Assembly: GCA_945872355.1 (NCBI GenBank)
Contig: CAMBZU010000009.1
Span: 1-59,757, forward strand
From: Chitinophaga pinensis
GTDB lineage: Bacteria; Bacteroidota; Bacteroidia; UBA4408
Direction of reading: 5' to 3'
Length of the DNA: 59,757 nt
Part shown: one piece after another, positions 30,495-38,330 of the stretch
Layout of the letters: every line of letters begins with the position of its first letter
How positions within the stretch are numbered: the stretch's first letter is position 1
Made by a program: the position numbers and the translations under genes
Notes under the pieces: generated by a model
Told to the model about the DNA's origin: nothing
The model's input: only the letters and a program-made list of their open reading frames with translations
Databases searched by the model: none

Positions 30495-30523
30495 ATATAA
30501 AATTTGAATTTTGAATTTGATGT

Positions 30524-30913
30524 TTATTTATCATGGTTATTTTTTTGGGCTGTTTCAATACTTTTTACCAAAATTGCTATCAACTCATTGCATTCTTTGC
30601 TTGTTTTTTCAATGAGTTGAATATTATTTGACAGTTCTGCTCGTTGTATTATTTGGAGTGAATTATAGCTTTCTCTTAATTCTTTGAGTGCAATTTTCAA
30701 TTTGTGAATAAAATCATTCCGCGATTCGGCACTTTGTGCTTCACCATAGTTGAGAGCTGGAGAAGTGCCCGATCTTAACAATTGACTGGTTAAATGTACT
30801 CCTGATTTGGTAGTATTTACAGATTCGCACACCTTGATAATTGATACAGCTAGGTTTATTAACCTCTCGTTAATATCAAATTTTCGTGCATTTTTTTCAT
30901 TCAATATTTCCAT
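30524..30913 (-). CDS. Four-helix-bundle protein (23S rRNA intervening-sequence / bAvd-like family)
   Basis: 129 residues, all alpha-helical. The conserved core is visible: QLLRSGTSPALNYGEAQSAE around residues 45-64, then DFIHKLKIALKELRES. This family includes proteins encoded in 23S rRNA intervening sequences and is structurally related to the Avd protein of diversity-generating retroelements; the cellular role is unknown and no reverse transcriptase is nearby. The gene lies between the SAM riboswitch and metH and is bracketed by inverted copies of a 22-nt repeat, so it looks like an inserted cassette. Readthrough from the riboswitch promoter would transcribe it. Confidence 0.85.
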   Translation of the reverse strand: MEILNEKNARKFDINERLINLAVSIIKVCESVNTTKSGVHLTSQLLRSGTSPALNYGEAQSAESRNDFIHKLKIALKELRESYNSLQIIQRAELSNNIQLIEKTSKECNELIAILVKSIETAQKNNHDK

Positions 30914-30993
30914 TTCAATTAAATCTATTCTAAACTATTTCTTTATCTAATAAAAATTAATCCATAAATTAATTCATTATTCTTATTCAACAT

Positions 30994-31015
30994 TTCTTGT
31001 TCCTTGATCATTATT
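30994..31015 (-). repeat. 22-nt repeat, right (inverted) boundary of the four-helix-bundle cassette
   Basis: The minus strand matches 30379-30400 at 19 of 22 positions, so the two form inverted repeats about 590 bases apart that enclose the four-helix-bundle gene. It ends 12 bases short of the T-run of the riboswitch terminator. Confidence 0.6.
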
Positions 31016-31026
31016 CAATTCACTGC

Positions 31027-31063
31027 AAAAAAAATCTCCCCTGATTTTAAAGTCAGAGGAGAT
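31027..31063 (-). terminator. Intrinsic terminator of the SAM riboswitch
   Basis: On the minus strand an 11-position stem (ATCTCCTCTGA with TCAGGGGAGAT, one A-C mismatch) is followed by eight T residues. It lies 38 bases beyond the aptamer, as expected for the expression platform: with SAM bound, transcription of the genes downstream ends here. Confidence 0.85.
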
Positions 31064-31100
31064 AAATTATGATGATTTTTGAATTCAAATTTATATTCTG

Positions 31101-31214
31101 ACTTATCTGCTTCATTATTGCTAATGAACAGGAATTGGCACCTTCTTTAAACATTGCTATTTAAAGGGTTGTCAAGGTTTCACAGGGCTTGTCCCTCCAC
31201 CTTTCTGGATAAGT
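31101..31214 (-). ncRNA. SAM-I (S-box) riboswitch aptamer
   Basis: The minus strand shows the standard S-box layout. P1 is ACTTATC paired with GATAAGT. It is followed by the conserved AGAGGTGGAGGGAC-like core (here AGAAAGGTGGAGGGAC), GCCC-TGTGAAACC, CAACCC, GGTGCCAATTCC, and a P4 hairpin TTCATTA-gcaa-TAATGAA. It senses S-adenosylmethionine. The terminator follows directly. The first gene downstream is the four-helix-bundle gene and the logical target is metH, about 0.8 kb on. Confidence 0.95.
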
Positions 31215-31233
31215 ATTTTTAAAGAACTAAGGG

Positions 31234-31264
31234 CAAAGATAAAAAGAGAATTGAATTATTCCAA
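31234..31264 (-). promoter_or_regulatory. Promoter of the SAM riboswitch leader
   Basis: On the minus strand a TTGG -33-like element (31261-31264) and TATCTTTG (31234-31241) are 19 bases apart. Transcription would start about 15 bases before the aptamer. The -33 element overlaps the 5' edge of the gap after the upstream membrane protein gene. Confidence 0.6.
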
Positions 31265-31269
31265 TTTTA

Positions 31270-31548
31270 TTAATGCGTTATTTTTTGTCCAAAAAAAGCT
31301 TTAATCAGCATCCATTTTTCATTCAATTGTTTTCTAAAAACATAAGCCACAATTGACATAATTAGCAAATAAGGGATTAACATTAAATACAAAATACCTG
31401 AGTTGATGCCTCTTGCCACATTTCCTCCTCCTTCTAAGTTAGACGAAGGACCCATGCGGCATTGCACGCATCCTTGGGCAAATACATCTGCTTTTAAGCA
31501 AAAGAAAAATGCCACTACAAATATGCTGTATAAAAAACTGCGTTTCAT
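31270..31548 (-). CDS. Small membrane protein at the end of the cytochrome oxidase cluster
   Basis: 92 residues: a signal-like N-terminus (SIFVVAFFFCLKADVFAQ), a short CVQC segment with Gly-rich linker, one clear membrane helix (ILYLMLIPYLLIMSIVAYVF) and a basic tail. I do not know a defined function. It follows the DUF420 gene by 18 bases in the oxidase cluster, so it may take part in oxidase assembly; the CxxC could be a metal or thiol site. That role is inference from position only. Confidence 0.7.
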   Translation of the reverse strand: MKRSFLYSIFVVAFFFCLKADVFAQGCVQCRMGPSSNLEGGGNVARGINSGILYLMLIPYLLIMSIVAYVFRKQLNEKWMLIKAFFGQKITH

Positions 31549-31566
31549 GGCAACAAAAATACTGAT

Positions 31567-32097
31567 TTAATTTTGGTAGAAAGGTGAAATCATTAAATAA
31601 ACTACAACACCAGTAATAGTAACATACAACCAAATGGGATAAGCAAAACGAACTAATTTACGGTGCTTTACTACATCCATTTGTAAGCCATAGTAAAATG
31701 ACATCAATACCATGGGTAAAACCAAAGCAGCTAAAATGATATGACTTATCAATATCGTTAAATACACTGGTCGCATTGGATTACCGGTAGGATAAGCCGT
31801 TTCTTTTGCCAACCAATGATAAGTGATGTAAGAAACTAAAAATAAAGATGACAAGATAAATGCTGCAATATTGATTTTCTTATGCATCACAATATTTTTT
31901 TGTTTGATAAAATACAATGAAATCATTAAAAGGATACTGCATGTACCGTTTATAAAGGCATTTAGTTTTGGCAGTTGATAAACAAAATCTGGTATATGTT
32001 CGGGCACTGGTAATATTTTGCGGTTCAAAATAACCACAGCAATAAACACAAAAATGGAAATCCCTAAAACAATTCTAAAAGTTAATTTATCGTTCAT
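31567..32097 (-). CDS. DUF420 membrane protein (CtaM-like)
   Basis: 176 residues with five membrane segments and conserved histidines (HKKINIAAF, HWLAKET, ISHIILAAL). These match DUF420, the family of Staphylococcus aureus CtaM, which is needed for maturation of cytochrome aa3 oxidase. It lies in the oxidase cluster between the SCO-like gene and the small membrane protein gene, which supports a role in oxidase assembly. The start follows the SCO-like gene by 16 bases. Confidence 0.82.
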   Translation of the reverse strand: MNDKLTFRIVLGISIFVFIAVVILNRKILPVPEHIPDFVYQLPKLNAFINGTCSILLMISLYFIKQKNIVMHKKINIAAFILSSLFLVSYITYHWLAKETAYPTGNPMRPVYLTILISHIILAALVLPMVLMSFYYGLQMDVVKHRKLVRFAYPIWLYVTITGVVVYLMISPFYQN

Positions 32098-32113
32098 AAT
32101 TTTTATTAAAAAA

Positions 32114-32806
32114 CTACATATTTTTTATTTTACCATATTCAGCTGCTAAAACAACTACCTCATCAATCATTCTGTTTACTTCTTTTAGATTGCTTCCAGA
32201 ATAATGACCTCTTATCTGATGGTTTCTATCTATTAGTAACAATTCATTGCTTTTAGCAAAGGAAGAAGGATTGGTACCAAAGAGATCGTTTTTTTCAAAA
32301 ATAGTTATCAATTCTTGTTTTGCACCAGCAACCATGTTCCATATTCTATTATCTGCATGCACTTTTTCGGCATACAAGCTTAAATTGGTAATGGTATCGA
32401 TTCCAATCTGATTAAGCACAATGATAATTTGAAAATCTTTCTTCAAATAACTTAATTTATCTTGCACTCTGTATAATTGAGCAGCAAGCTTATCAGCATT
32501 TTGTCCATTATAGTCTGTTACACCAATAACAAAAATTTTATTCTTTAATGCAACAGAACTCACCTCTTTTCCTTGTTGATTCATAAAGTTGAAATAAGGA
32601 ATTTTATAGAAAACAGAATCTTTATTATTTTCTGCTAATTGCGCAGGACCATAGTGTGGCAGCTTTACAAAAATATTTGTTCTGCCTTGTGTGAGCGGCT
32701 TACGTATGGCAAAATAATAAAATCCCAAGCACAAAAGTGATGGGATTATAAATATGGAGAAGAAGAAAATCTTTTTATTCCAGGTATGTGTGCTTTTAGT
32801 CATCAT
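32114..32806 (-). CDS. SCO1/SenC-like protein lacking the copper-binding cysteines
   Basis: 230 residues with one N-terminal membrane anchor (residues ~13-33) and a thioredoxin-like periplasmic domain. The C-terminal block LLLIDRNHQIRGHYSGS is the typical SCO strand-turn (normally LLVDxxGxxRGxYDG). Where SCO proteins have CxxxC after the first strand (IFVIGV...) the sequence reads T97-D-Y-N-G-Q-N103, with no cysteine. The usual copper-ligand histidine region also differs. It sits between oxidase subunit IV and DUF420 genes, the normal place for SCO, but cannot load copper by the known mechanism. Confidence 0.78.
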   Translation of the reverse strand: MMTKSTHTWNKKIFFFSIFIIPSLLCLGFYYFAIRKPLTQGRTNIFVKLPHYGPAQLAENNKDSVFYKIPYFNFMNQQGKEVSSVALKNKIFVIGVTDYNGQNADKLAAQLYRVQDKLSYLKKDFQIIIVLNQIGIDTITNLSLYAEKVHADNRIWNMVAGAKQELITIFEKNDLFGTNPSSFAKSNELLLIDRNHQIRGHYSGSNLKEVNRMIDEVVVLAAEYGKIKNM

Positions 32807-32839
32807 TGTTAAACAAATCTGCTAGAGATAAGTTTAAAA

Positions 32840-33292
32840 TTAATGATGTTCAGCTGCACCTTGATGAGCTTCGCCTTGTTTAGTTTCACCAGATGCATGG
32901 TGAGGAGCATCAGTAACGTTTTTGTCCATTACATATCTTCTAGATTTAGCATAGTTTCCTTCGCCAACATCTACCATAAAAATAAGGTATAAAACCAACA
33001 CAATAAACGGACCTAGTAGCACCCATTTTAATGCTTTTACTTCGTCACCTAAGTGCATGAAAGAAAGTACAATATAACCAGCCTTCACAATAGTTAAACC
33101 TATAAAGAAAAACTGCAAAAACACTTTTCCAAGTCCTAATGATTCTGCTTTAAAACCAACAAATAGTTCTACAAGCGTTACACCAAGCATAATCCAGAAT
33201 ACCTTCCAAATTACCTTGCGTACATGTTTACCATGATCTTCATCATGAACTGCCATTGTTTCGTAAACAGGATAGCCATCGTTAAATTCCAT
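32840..33292 (-). CDS. Cytochrome c oxidase subunit IV-type membrane protein
   Basis: 150 residues with three membrane segments (KVFWIMLGVTLVELFVGF, FLQFFFIGLTIVKAGYIVL and LGPFIVLVLYLIFMVDVG). A hydrophilic tail is rich in histidine (DAPHHAS, AAEHH). The layout fits the bacterial subunit IV (CtaF/COX4_pro type) of haem-copper oxidases, which stabilises the complex. It follows subunit III by 30 bases. Confidence 0.85.
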   Translation of the reverse strand: MEFNDGYPVYETMAVHDEDHGKHVRKVIWKVFWIMLGVTLVELFVGFKAESLGLGKVFLQFFFIGLTIVKAGYIVLSFMHLGDEVKALKWVLLGPFIVLVLYLIFMVDVGEGNYAKSRRYVMDKNVTDAPHHASGETKQGEAHQGAAEHH

Positions 33293-33322
33293 AAAATGTT
33301 GTATTATTATGAGTTAATATGA

Positions 33323-34048
33323 TTATAATAAATAGAAGAAGGTAAATACGAATACCCATACTAAATCCACAAAATGCCAGTATAAACCAACTTTTTCAAC
33401 CATTTCGTAATGGCCTCTTTTTTCATAGGTTCCTTTAATAACATTCAAATAAATGATGAAATTAATAACAACACCACTAAATACGTGGAAACCATGAAAA
33501 CCAGTGATAAAGAAGAAAAAATCTCCAAACACAGGTAAACCATACTCGTTATATTGAAGATTAGCTCCATGTATCAATTGATCTTTCCAAACGCCGTCAA
33601 CAAAAATATTTCTCACAGCGCCTTCGGCAGTTCCTGATATAAAGTTATACCATTCCCAAGCTTGAGAACCAACAAACATTAAACCACCAATGATGGTCAA
33701 CAACATCCATTTAGCCACTTCATTTTTCTTATTTCTGTGTCCAGCTTCTACAGCAAGCACCATAGTTACAGAACTCATAATGAGGATAAAGGTCATTAAA
33801 CCCACATAGGCCAATGGCACACTACCTTCGTAAAAAGGAAAATGGTGAAATACATGTCCTGGATTAGGCCAAAAATCTGTGTATTTGTGGCGCATAAATC
33901 CATATGCAGTTAATAAACCTGAGAAGGTAAAGGCATCAGAAACAAGGAAAAACCACATATATAGCTTTCCGTAACTCGCACCAAGAGGTGAAACTCCTCC
34001 TCCGCCCCAATTGGCTTTTACTTGTGTTGTAGCAGCGTGACTTGACAT
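33323..34048 (-). CDS. ctaE: Cytochrome c oxidase subunit III
   Basis: 241 residues with about six hydrophobic helices. Typical subunit III segments are MWFFLVSDAFTFSGLL, FITGFHGFHVFSGVV (the conserved H-G-x-H-V motif) and a C-terminal YWHFVDLVWVFVFTFFYL block. Subunit III supports proton pumping by the oxidase in the inner membrane. It is the first gene of the cluster here; subunits I and II and haem-O synthase are not found upstream, where a T9SS protein gene lies instead. Confidence 0.93.
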   Translation of the reverse strand: MSSHAATTQVKANWGGGGVSPLGASYGKLYMWFFLVSDAFTFSGLLTAYGFMRHKYTDFWPNPGHVFHHFPFYEGSVPLAYVGLMTFILIMSSVTMVLAVEAGHRNKKNEVAKWMLLTIIGGLMFVGSQAWEWYNFISGTAEGAVRNIFVDGVWKDQLIHGANLQYNEYGLPVFGDFFFFITGFHGFHVFSGVVINFIIYLNVIKGTYEKRGHYEMVEKVGLYWHFVDLVWVFVFTFFYLL

Positions 34049-34165
34049 AAAAAGTTTGTTAATTTATTTTCAGCGCGTAAAAGTAAAAAAATATTTTTGA
34101 TAGCAATCACGATTTTATTAACTGTTTTTCAAAGTTGTAATTTAGAATGATTATAATCAAGCAAG

Positions 34166-36916
34166 TTACTCTAAAACAATCAGTTTGCTTATCTCCTCCT
34201 GTTCAAAATTTATTTTAACATAGTAGGTTCCTTTGGGCAAATTGTTTAAAACGATTTGAAATGTGTTTTTACCTTGACCAAAATTCTTTGTTAGCATTTC
34301 CTGCACCTTTTTACCCATAGCATCAAGAAGTGTAAATGATACCTTTTGCTCTCTACTATTTTCAAACTCAATATTACAAATATCCTTTGTAGGATTTGGG
34401 AATATGCTAACCGTACTTGCATTGTCAATTTTCTTAATATTGGTGAGGTTTGGCAACTGATCAACATTTTTAATATAGGCAGAATACATACCTGCAGCAT
34501 GCGTTGCCACTAACAATCTTCCATCATTTTCTCTGTAATCAAGCATAGAAACAACTATTTTACCTATATCATTGGCTGCTAATTGTATCCAAACTGTATT
34601 TGCAGAATCAAGATTTACGGTACCATATAAACCGGTACTAGTTCCTAACAAATAAGCCGTTCCACCTTGCGGAGGATGTATAATACTTGCCCATCTTATG
34701 CTTGAACCATTTCCTGAACCTGAGGTATTTTGTTCTAAATTACCTGCCACTTTTCTCCAGGTATTACCTCCATTGGCTGAATAGTAGAGGCTGTATATCG
34801 AATAATTTGAAAATACCACCAGCACTTTATCAGCATCTTGAGGATCAACAGCTATACAGTTTACATTACCATTCGCTGGGAAGCTATTAGGAGCAGTATT
34901 ACCTGAAATATCAACTGGGGTTGGCGTACCAACATCTGCATTATCTATGCGATAAACTCTTTTTTTACTTGTTCCATAATAAACCCTATTTGCAGGTGTT
35001 TTTGAAACACCTATGGCTGTAATTTCAGCACCTGAGAGAGGCACAGAATCAGGCCAATGCACCCAATTCGTGCTTATAGAATCCCAATTGTTAATCATTG
35101 GTATGCCGCTTAAATCTGTATTTTTCCATAAATATTTACCACCAGCCAAATACATTATGTTATTATTGTTTGGATCTAATGTAAACGGATTTATAAACTG
35201 ATAACCCTTTCCATCGGCAGGGTCTATTCTGGCAAAAGAGGTTATAGTTCCGTTATTATCAACATTAGCTTTCATCATTTTACCATTTTGAATAGAAAAG
35301 TAATAAGCGCTTCTACCATCTGCAATAGCGCAAAAAGAGCCATCGCCACCTCGAGGTGTAACCCATGGATTAGTTAACACTGTGTCATTTGTAAACCAAG
35401 AACCATTGTCTTGTGCACCTCCTATTACTACTTCATTTCCGGGTGTACCATGGTCAATAGCCAAAGTATAAAACATAGTGGTGAGGTACCCATTGTTTAA
35501 AGAAGTCCATTCCATAGTATCTTGTAAACAATTATCTGTTTTAAAAACACCACCATCATTGCCACTCAACATTTTATTTGGATTGGAAGGATAAAACAAA
35601 ATTTCATGTTGATCAGGATGATGATTTTGATAAGACAAAACGACTGGCAACGTAGCACCTTCTTCATAACCGCCCACAAATTTGTTGGTTGAAGGATTTG
35701 CAAAACCATTGGTTGATCTATACAAATTGGTTCCTCCAATGAATACAACATTCGGATCATCTGGCTTAACTTTTAATACAAGATCGTAAGAACCTTGGCA
35801 TGAAAATTTATCAAACGGACCGCCTGATGTGGGCAAACTATTACTCAAATCTTCCCATATTCCTCCAGCACTATCACCATTACCTGAAATGTAAGTGTAT
35901 TTCCATAAACTATTCCACTCAACATTACCTAAATAATTTGTATCGGGAGTGCCAAAACCCGGGGTATTGCCTAAAAAATAAACAATATTTTCGTTGGACG
36001 GCGCATAGCCAGAAACTATTCTATCATAAGTAGTTGCAAAGTTTGGAGGTGTAATATTGGTGTAATTTACACCATCGGCAGAACGATATATCCCTTTAGT
36101 TGCTCCACCATCACTGCCGAGTGTAGCGTACAATACACCATTGGGTGTGATATTTAAATCGGTGTAAAATGAATTCCCATTTCCTCTTACCATTGCCCAA
36201 GTTGTGCCCCCATTTGAACTTTTATAAATTGCTCCATAGGTAGAGGCAAATACTACATCGTTTACTGTATCTGATGGATAGGCCAGCACTCTATAAATCA
36301 CATCCCAATTGCTATCAAAACTTTGAGGTGTATTTGGTGCCGTGCCTGTGAGTTTACTCCATGTTAAACCATTATCAATAGACTTATACACCCCATTGCC
36401 TGAATAAAAAGCACCGCCCGCACTGGCACTGCAATATGGATCTCCCGAACCAAAATACCACACATTTGTATGGCCAGGTCTTTTATCTTGCGCAATACAA
36501 GTAATTCCATGATAATCGTCTTTTTGTGTAATCTGTGTCCATGTTTGGCCAGCATCTATTGAACGCCAAACGCCACCTGAATTTGTTCCTGCCATTATCA
36601 CATTTTCGTCATTCACATCCATTGCAAGCGCTCTCGTTATTCCTCCTACATTGTACGGTCCTCTGGGATGCCAATTTACATTTTCAGCCCTGTTATTAAA
36701 CTGATTATCGCTTGGCAAAGTAGAAGAAAACATTAACTCACGCTCTCTGATACGTGCAGGTATTTTACCTGTTTCAGGGTCGGCAAGTCTTTTTAATTCC
36801 CAAGCAGAGCGCCCTTTAGGATCATCGGGTGAAGCCAATGGTGAATTATTTTGAGCCACCGCATGCAAGCCTAAAAGGCTAAAAGCTATACCTAAAATTA
36901 TATTGTAATTTTTCAT
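34166..36916 (-). CDS. BNR/sialidase-type repeat surface protein with T9SS type A sorting domain
   Basis: About 916 residues from the ATG at 36916, which begins a good signal peptide (MKNYNIILGIAFSLLGLHAVAQ); an in-frame ATG lies five codons upstream. Asp-box repeats (WRSIDAGQTWTQI, YKSIDNGLTWSKL, YKSSNGGTTWAMV) identify a VPS10/sortilin- or sialidase-like beta-propeller. No catalytic sialidase site is evident. The C-terminal T9SS type A domain begins SIFPNPTKDICNI. The protein is likely on the cell surface or released. It is separated by 41 bases from the upstream gene on the same strand. Confidence 0.87.
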   Translation of the reverse strand: MKNYNIILGIAFSLLGLHAVAQNNSPLASPDDPKGRSAWELKRLADPETGKIPARIRERELMFSSTLPSDNQFNNRAENVNWHPRGPYNVGGITRALAMDVNDENVIMAGTNSGGVWRSIDAGQTWTQITQKDDYHGITCIAQDKRPGHTNVWYFGSGDPYCSASAGGAFYSGNGVYKSIDNGLTWSKLTGTAPNTPQSFDSNWDVIYRVLAYPSDTVNDVVFASTYGAIYKSSNGGTTWAMVRGNGNSFYTDLNITPNGVLYATLGSDGGATKGIYRSADGVNYTNITPPNFATTYDRIVSGYAPSNENIVYFLGNTPGFGTPDTNYLGNVEWNSLWKYTYISGNGDSAGGIWEDLSNSLPTSGGPFDKFSCQGSYDLVLKVKPDDPNVVFIGGTNLYRSTNGFANPSTNKFVGGYEEGATLPVVLSYQNHHPDQHEILFYPSNPNKMLSGNDGGVFKTDNCLQDTMEWTSLNNGYLTTMFYTLAIDHGTPGNEVVIGGAQDNGSWFTNDTVLTNPWVTPRGGDGSFCAIADGRSAYYFSIQNGKMMKANVDNNGTITSFARIDPADGKGYQFINPFTLDPNNNNIMYLAGGKYLWKNTDLSGIPMINNWDSISTNWVHWPDSVPLSGAEITAIGVSKTPANRVYYGTSKKRVYRIDNADVGTPTPVDISGNTAPNSFPANGNVNCIAVDPQDADKVLVVFSNYSIYSLYYSANGGNTWRKVAGNLEQNTSGSGNGSSIRWASIIHPPQGGTAYLLGTSTGLYGTVNLDSANTVWIQLAANDIGKIVVSMLDYRENDGRLLVATHAAGMYSAYIKNVDQLPNLTNIKKIDNASTVSIFPNPTKDICNIEFENSREQKVSFTLLDAMGKKVQEMLTKNFGQGKNTFQIVLNNLPKGTYYVKINFEQEEISKLIVLE

Positions 36917-36957
36917 TTTATAGAACATCATTTTAATAAGTAAAAATAGTAATCGTT

Positions 36958-37476
36958 TTAATATATAAGTTCATAATTACCTATGATATAATTTAATTTA
37001 TCATTAGGCAATAATTTAATTTTAATTTGAGCTTCAAAAAGTTGATCTTGTTTTATGCCAGGTAAATTAACTTTTGCAGGATATACTTTATTAAATACTT
37101 CGCTAGAAGCTATAGAATGAAGGAAATTCACCAAAAGTGTATCACCTGCCGAAGGTTTGACCGCCACCCCAAATCCACAACTACTGCTTTTTGTGATTAT
37201 TACATTTGCTTTGCAAGCAAAAGATTTACAAGGCTCATCAATATTTGTTTCTTCAATTGGTAATATACTTAAAATATAGCCTTGAATTAAACATGTGCCA
37301 GGCTCAGTTGGATAAACACTTGGCTGATTGGTAGATTGTTTAACGTTGAACTTATTATCTAAAGGTTTAGTTTGACTTAACGATTTTGTTTTACAAGCAA
37401 AACCAGACAAGATGATTAACAATAACAATGTGAATATTGAGTTTGAAAATTTAAAATGGTCTAGCATTTTATACAT
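36958..37476 (-). CDS. Probable lipoprotein of unknown function
   Basis: 172 residues. A hydrophobic N-terminus ends at GFAC, a plausible but non-standard lipobox with Cys 28 as the acylated residue. Four cysteines in the mature part (TCLIQ, EPCKSFACK, SSCGFG) suggest disulfides or metal binding. No family is recognised. It overlaps the end of the YkgJ-type gene by 8 bases, so it is probably translationally coupled to it. Confidence 0.6.
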   Translation of the reverse strand: MYKMLDHFKFSNSIFTLLLLIILSGFACKTKSLSQTKPLDNKFNVKQSTNQPSVYPTEPGTCLIQGYILSILPIEETNIDEPCKSFACKANVIITKSSSCGFGVAVKPSAGDTLLVNFLHSIASSEVFNKVYPAKVNLPGIKQDQLFEAQIKIKLLPNDKLNYIIGNYELIY

Positions 37477-37945
37477 TTAAATGAGTAAATATTCTTGCCA
37501 CAGCTGGGCATACAGCAGTATTTTTTAAGGTAAGATCCAAAATTTGCACCATTCTTTTTCTATCAGTATGCGGATATTCGCGGCATGCGGTTGGACGATC
37601 TTTATAAATAGTGCAATAATTTTCATAATCTAAGAAAGCACAAGGAGCAGATTTGAGAATATAATCATTGTCTTCATCCACTTTTAAATATTGTTCAATA
37701 AATGCAAGTGGCTTCATGCGGAGTGCTTTAGCAGCCCTTTCAATATCTTTCATATAAAATATTGGGCTTGTTGTTTTACAGCAATTAGCGCATTTTAAGC
37801 AATCAATTTCTTCAAAAACTTGCTGATGTAAATCTTGAAAAGTTTGATCCAAATTACCAGGCTTTTTACGCTTAAGTTTATTCACCAAATTGGCATTCAC
37901 ATCTTTATATTTTATAGCATTCGCTAGGTCCTCGCTGTATATCAT
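37469..37945 (-). CDS. YkgJ-family zinc/iron-chelating cysteine-cluster protein
   Basis: 158 residues from the ATG at 37945 (an in-frame ATG at 38002 would add 19 atypical residues). The cysteine pattern CLKCANCC, then C..., then CTIYKDRPTACREYP, matches the YkgJ family, also called CxxCxxCC proteins, which are predicted to chelate zinc or an iron-sulfur cluster. The molecular role is unknown. It is followed by, and overlaps, the probable lipoprotein gene. Confidence 0.85.
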   Translation of the reverse strand: MIYSEDLANAIKYKDVNANLVNKLKRKKPGNLDQTFQDLHQQVFEEIDCLKCANCCKTTSPIFYMKDIERAAKALRMKPLAFIEQYLKVDEDNDYILKSAPCAFLDYENYCTIYKDRPTACREYPHTDRKRMVQILDLTLKNTAVCPAVARIFTHLNV

Positions 37946-38066
37946 TAAAGTATGAAAATTGCAGCTAAAATCATTATTAAAATTATTACGATGTATTGCC
38001 AAAAGTCGACAAAATATTCTTTATAATCGTTCCAAAATTTTTTAAACATAATTCAGCATTGATTGG

Positions 38067-38074
38067 CAAATATA
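38067..38074 (-). promoter_or_regulatory. -7 box upstream of the YkgJ-type gene
   Basis: The minus strand reads TATATTTG, a perfect -7 box, in the 38003-38330 divergent gap. The gap holds no gene; beyond this promoter I see only AT-rich sequence. Confidence 0.45.
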
Positions 38075-38330
38075 CGATTCATAATTGTTTAATTGAATGG
38101 TTTTTAATGTCAATTTGTTTGCCGTGAAATTAACATAATAGTGATTGAAAAAATAATCTTTTTTTACAAACAATAAATAAATCACTGTCTTCAAAGTAGT
38201 TAACAGACGATAATTAATTCACATTTATTATAAACACCAATGTGTTAATAGAACAATACAAAAACACTGATACGCTAGACTTAATGTAAGTAATTTGCAT
38301 GTTCTAAATTTTCATCCCTAAACAAAAAAA

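Noticed and set aside
30304-30523. A cobalamin riboswitch directly before metH
   Set aside because: No B12-box-like conserved core is visible; the gap holds only the 22-nt repeats and AT-rich sequence. The regulatory element upstream is a SAM-I riboswitch.
30524-31015. A diversity-generating retroelement, suggested by the Avd-like four-helix-bundle gene
   Set aside because: No reverse transcriptase, template/variable repeat pair or C-type-lectin target gene is present nearby.
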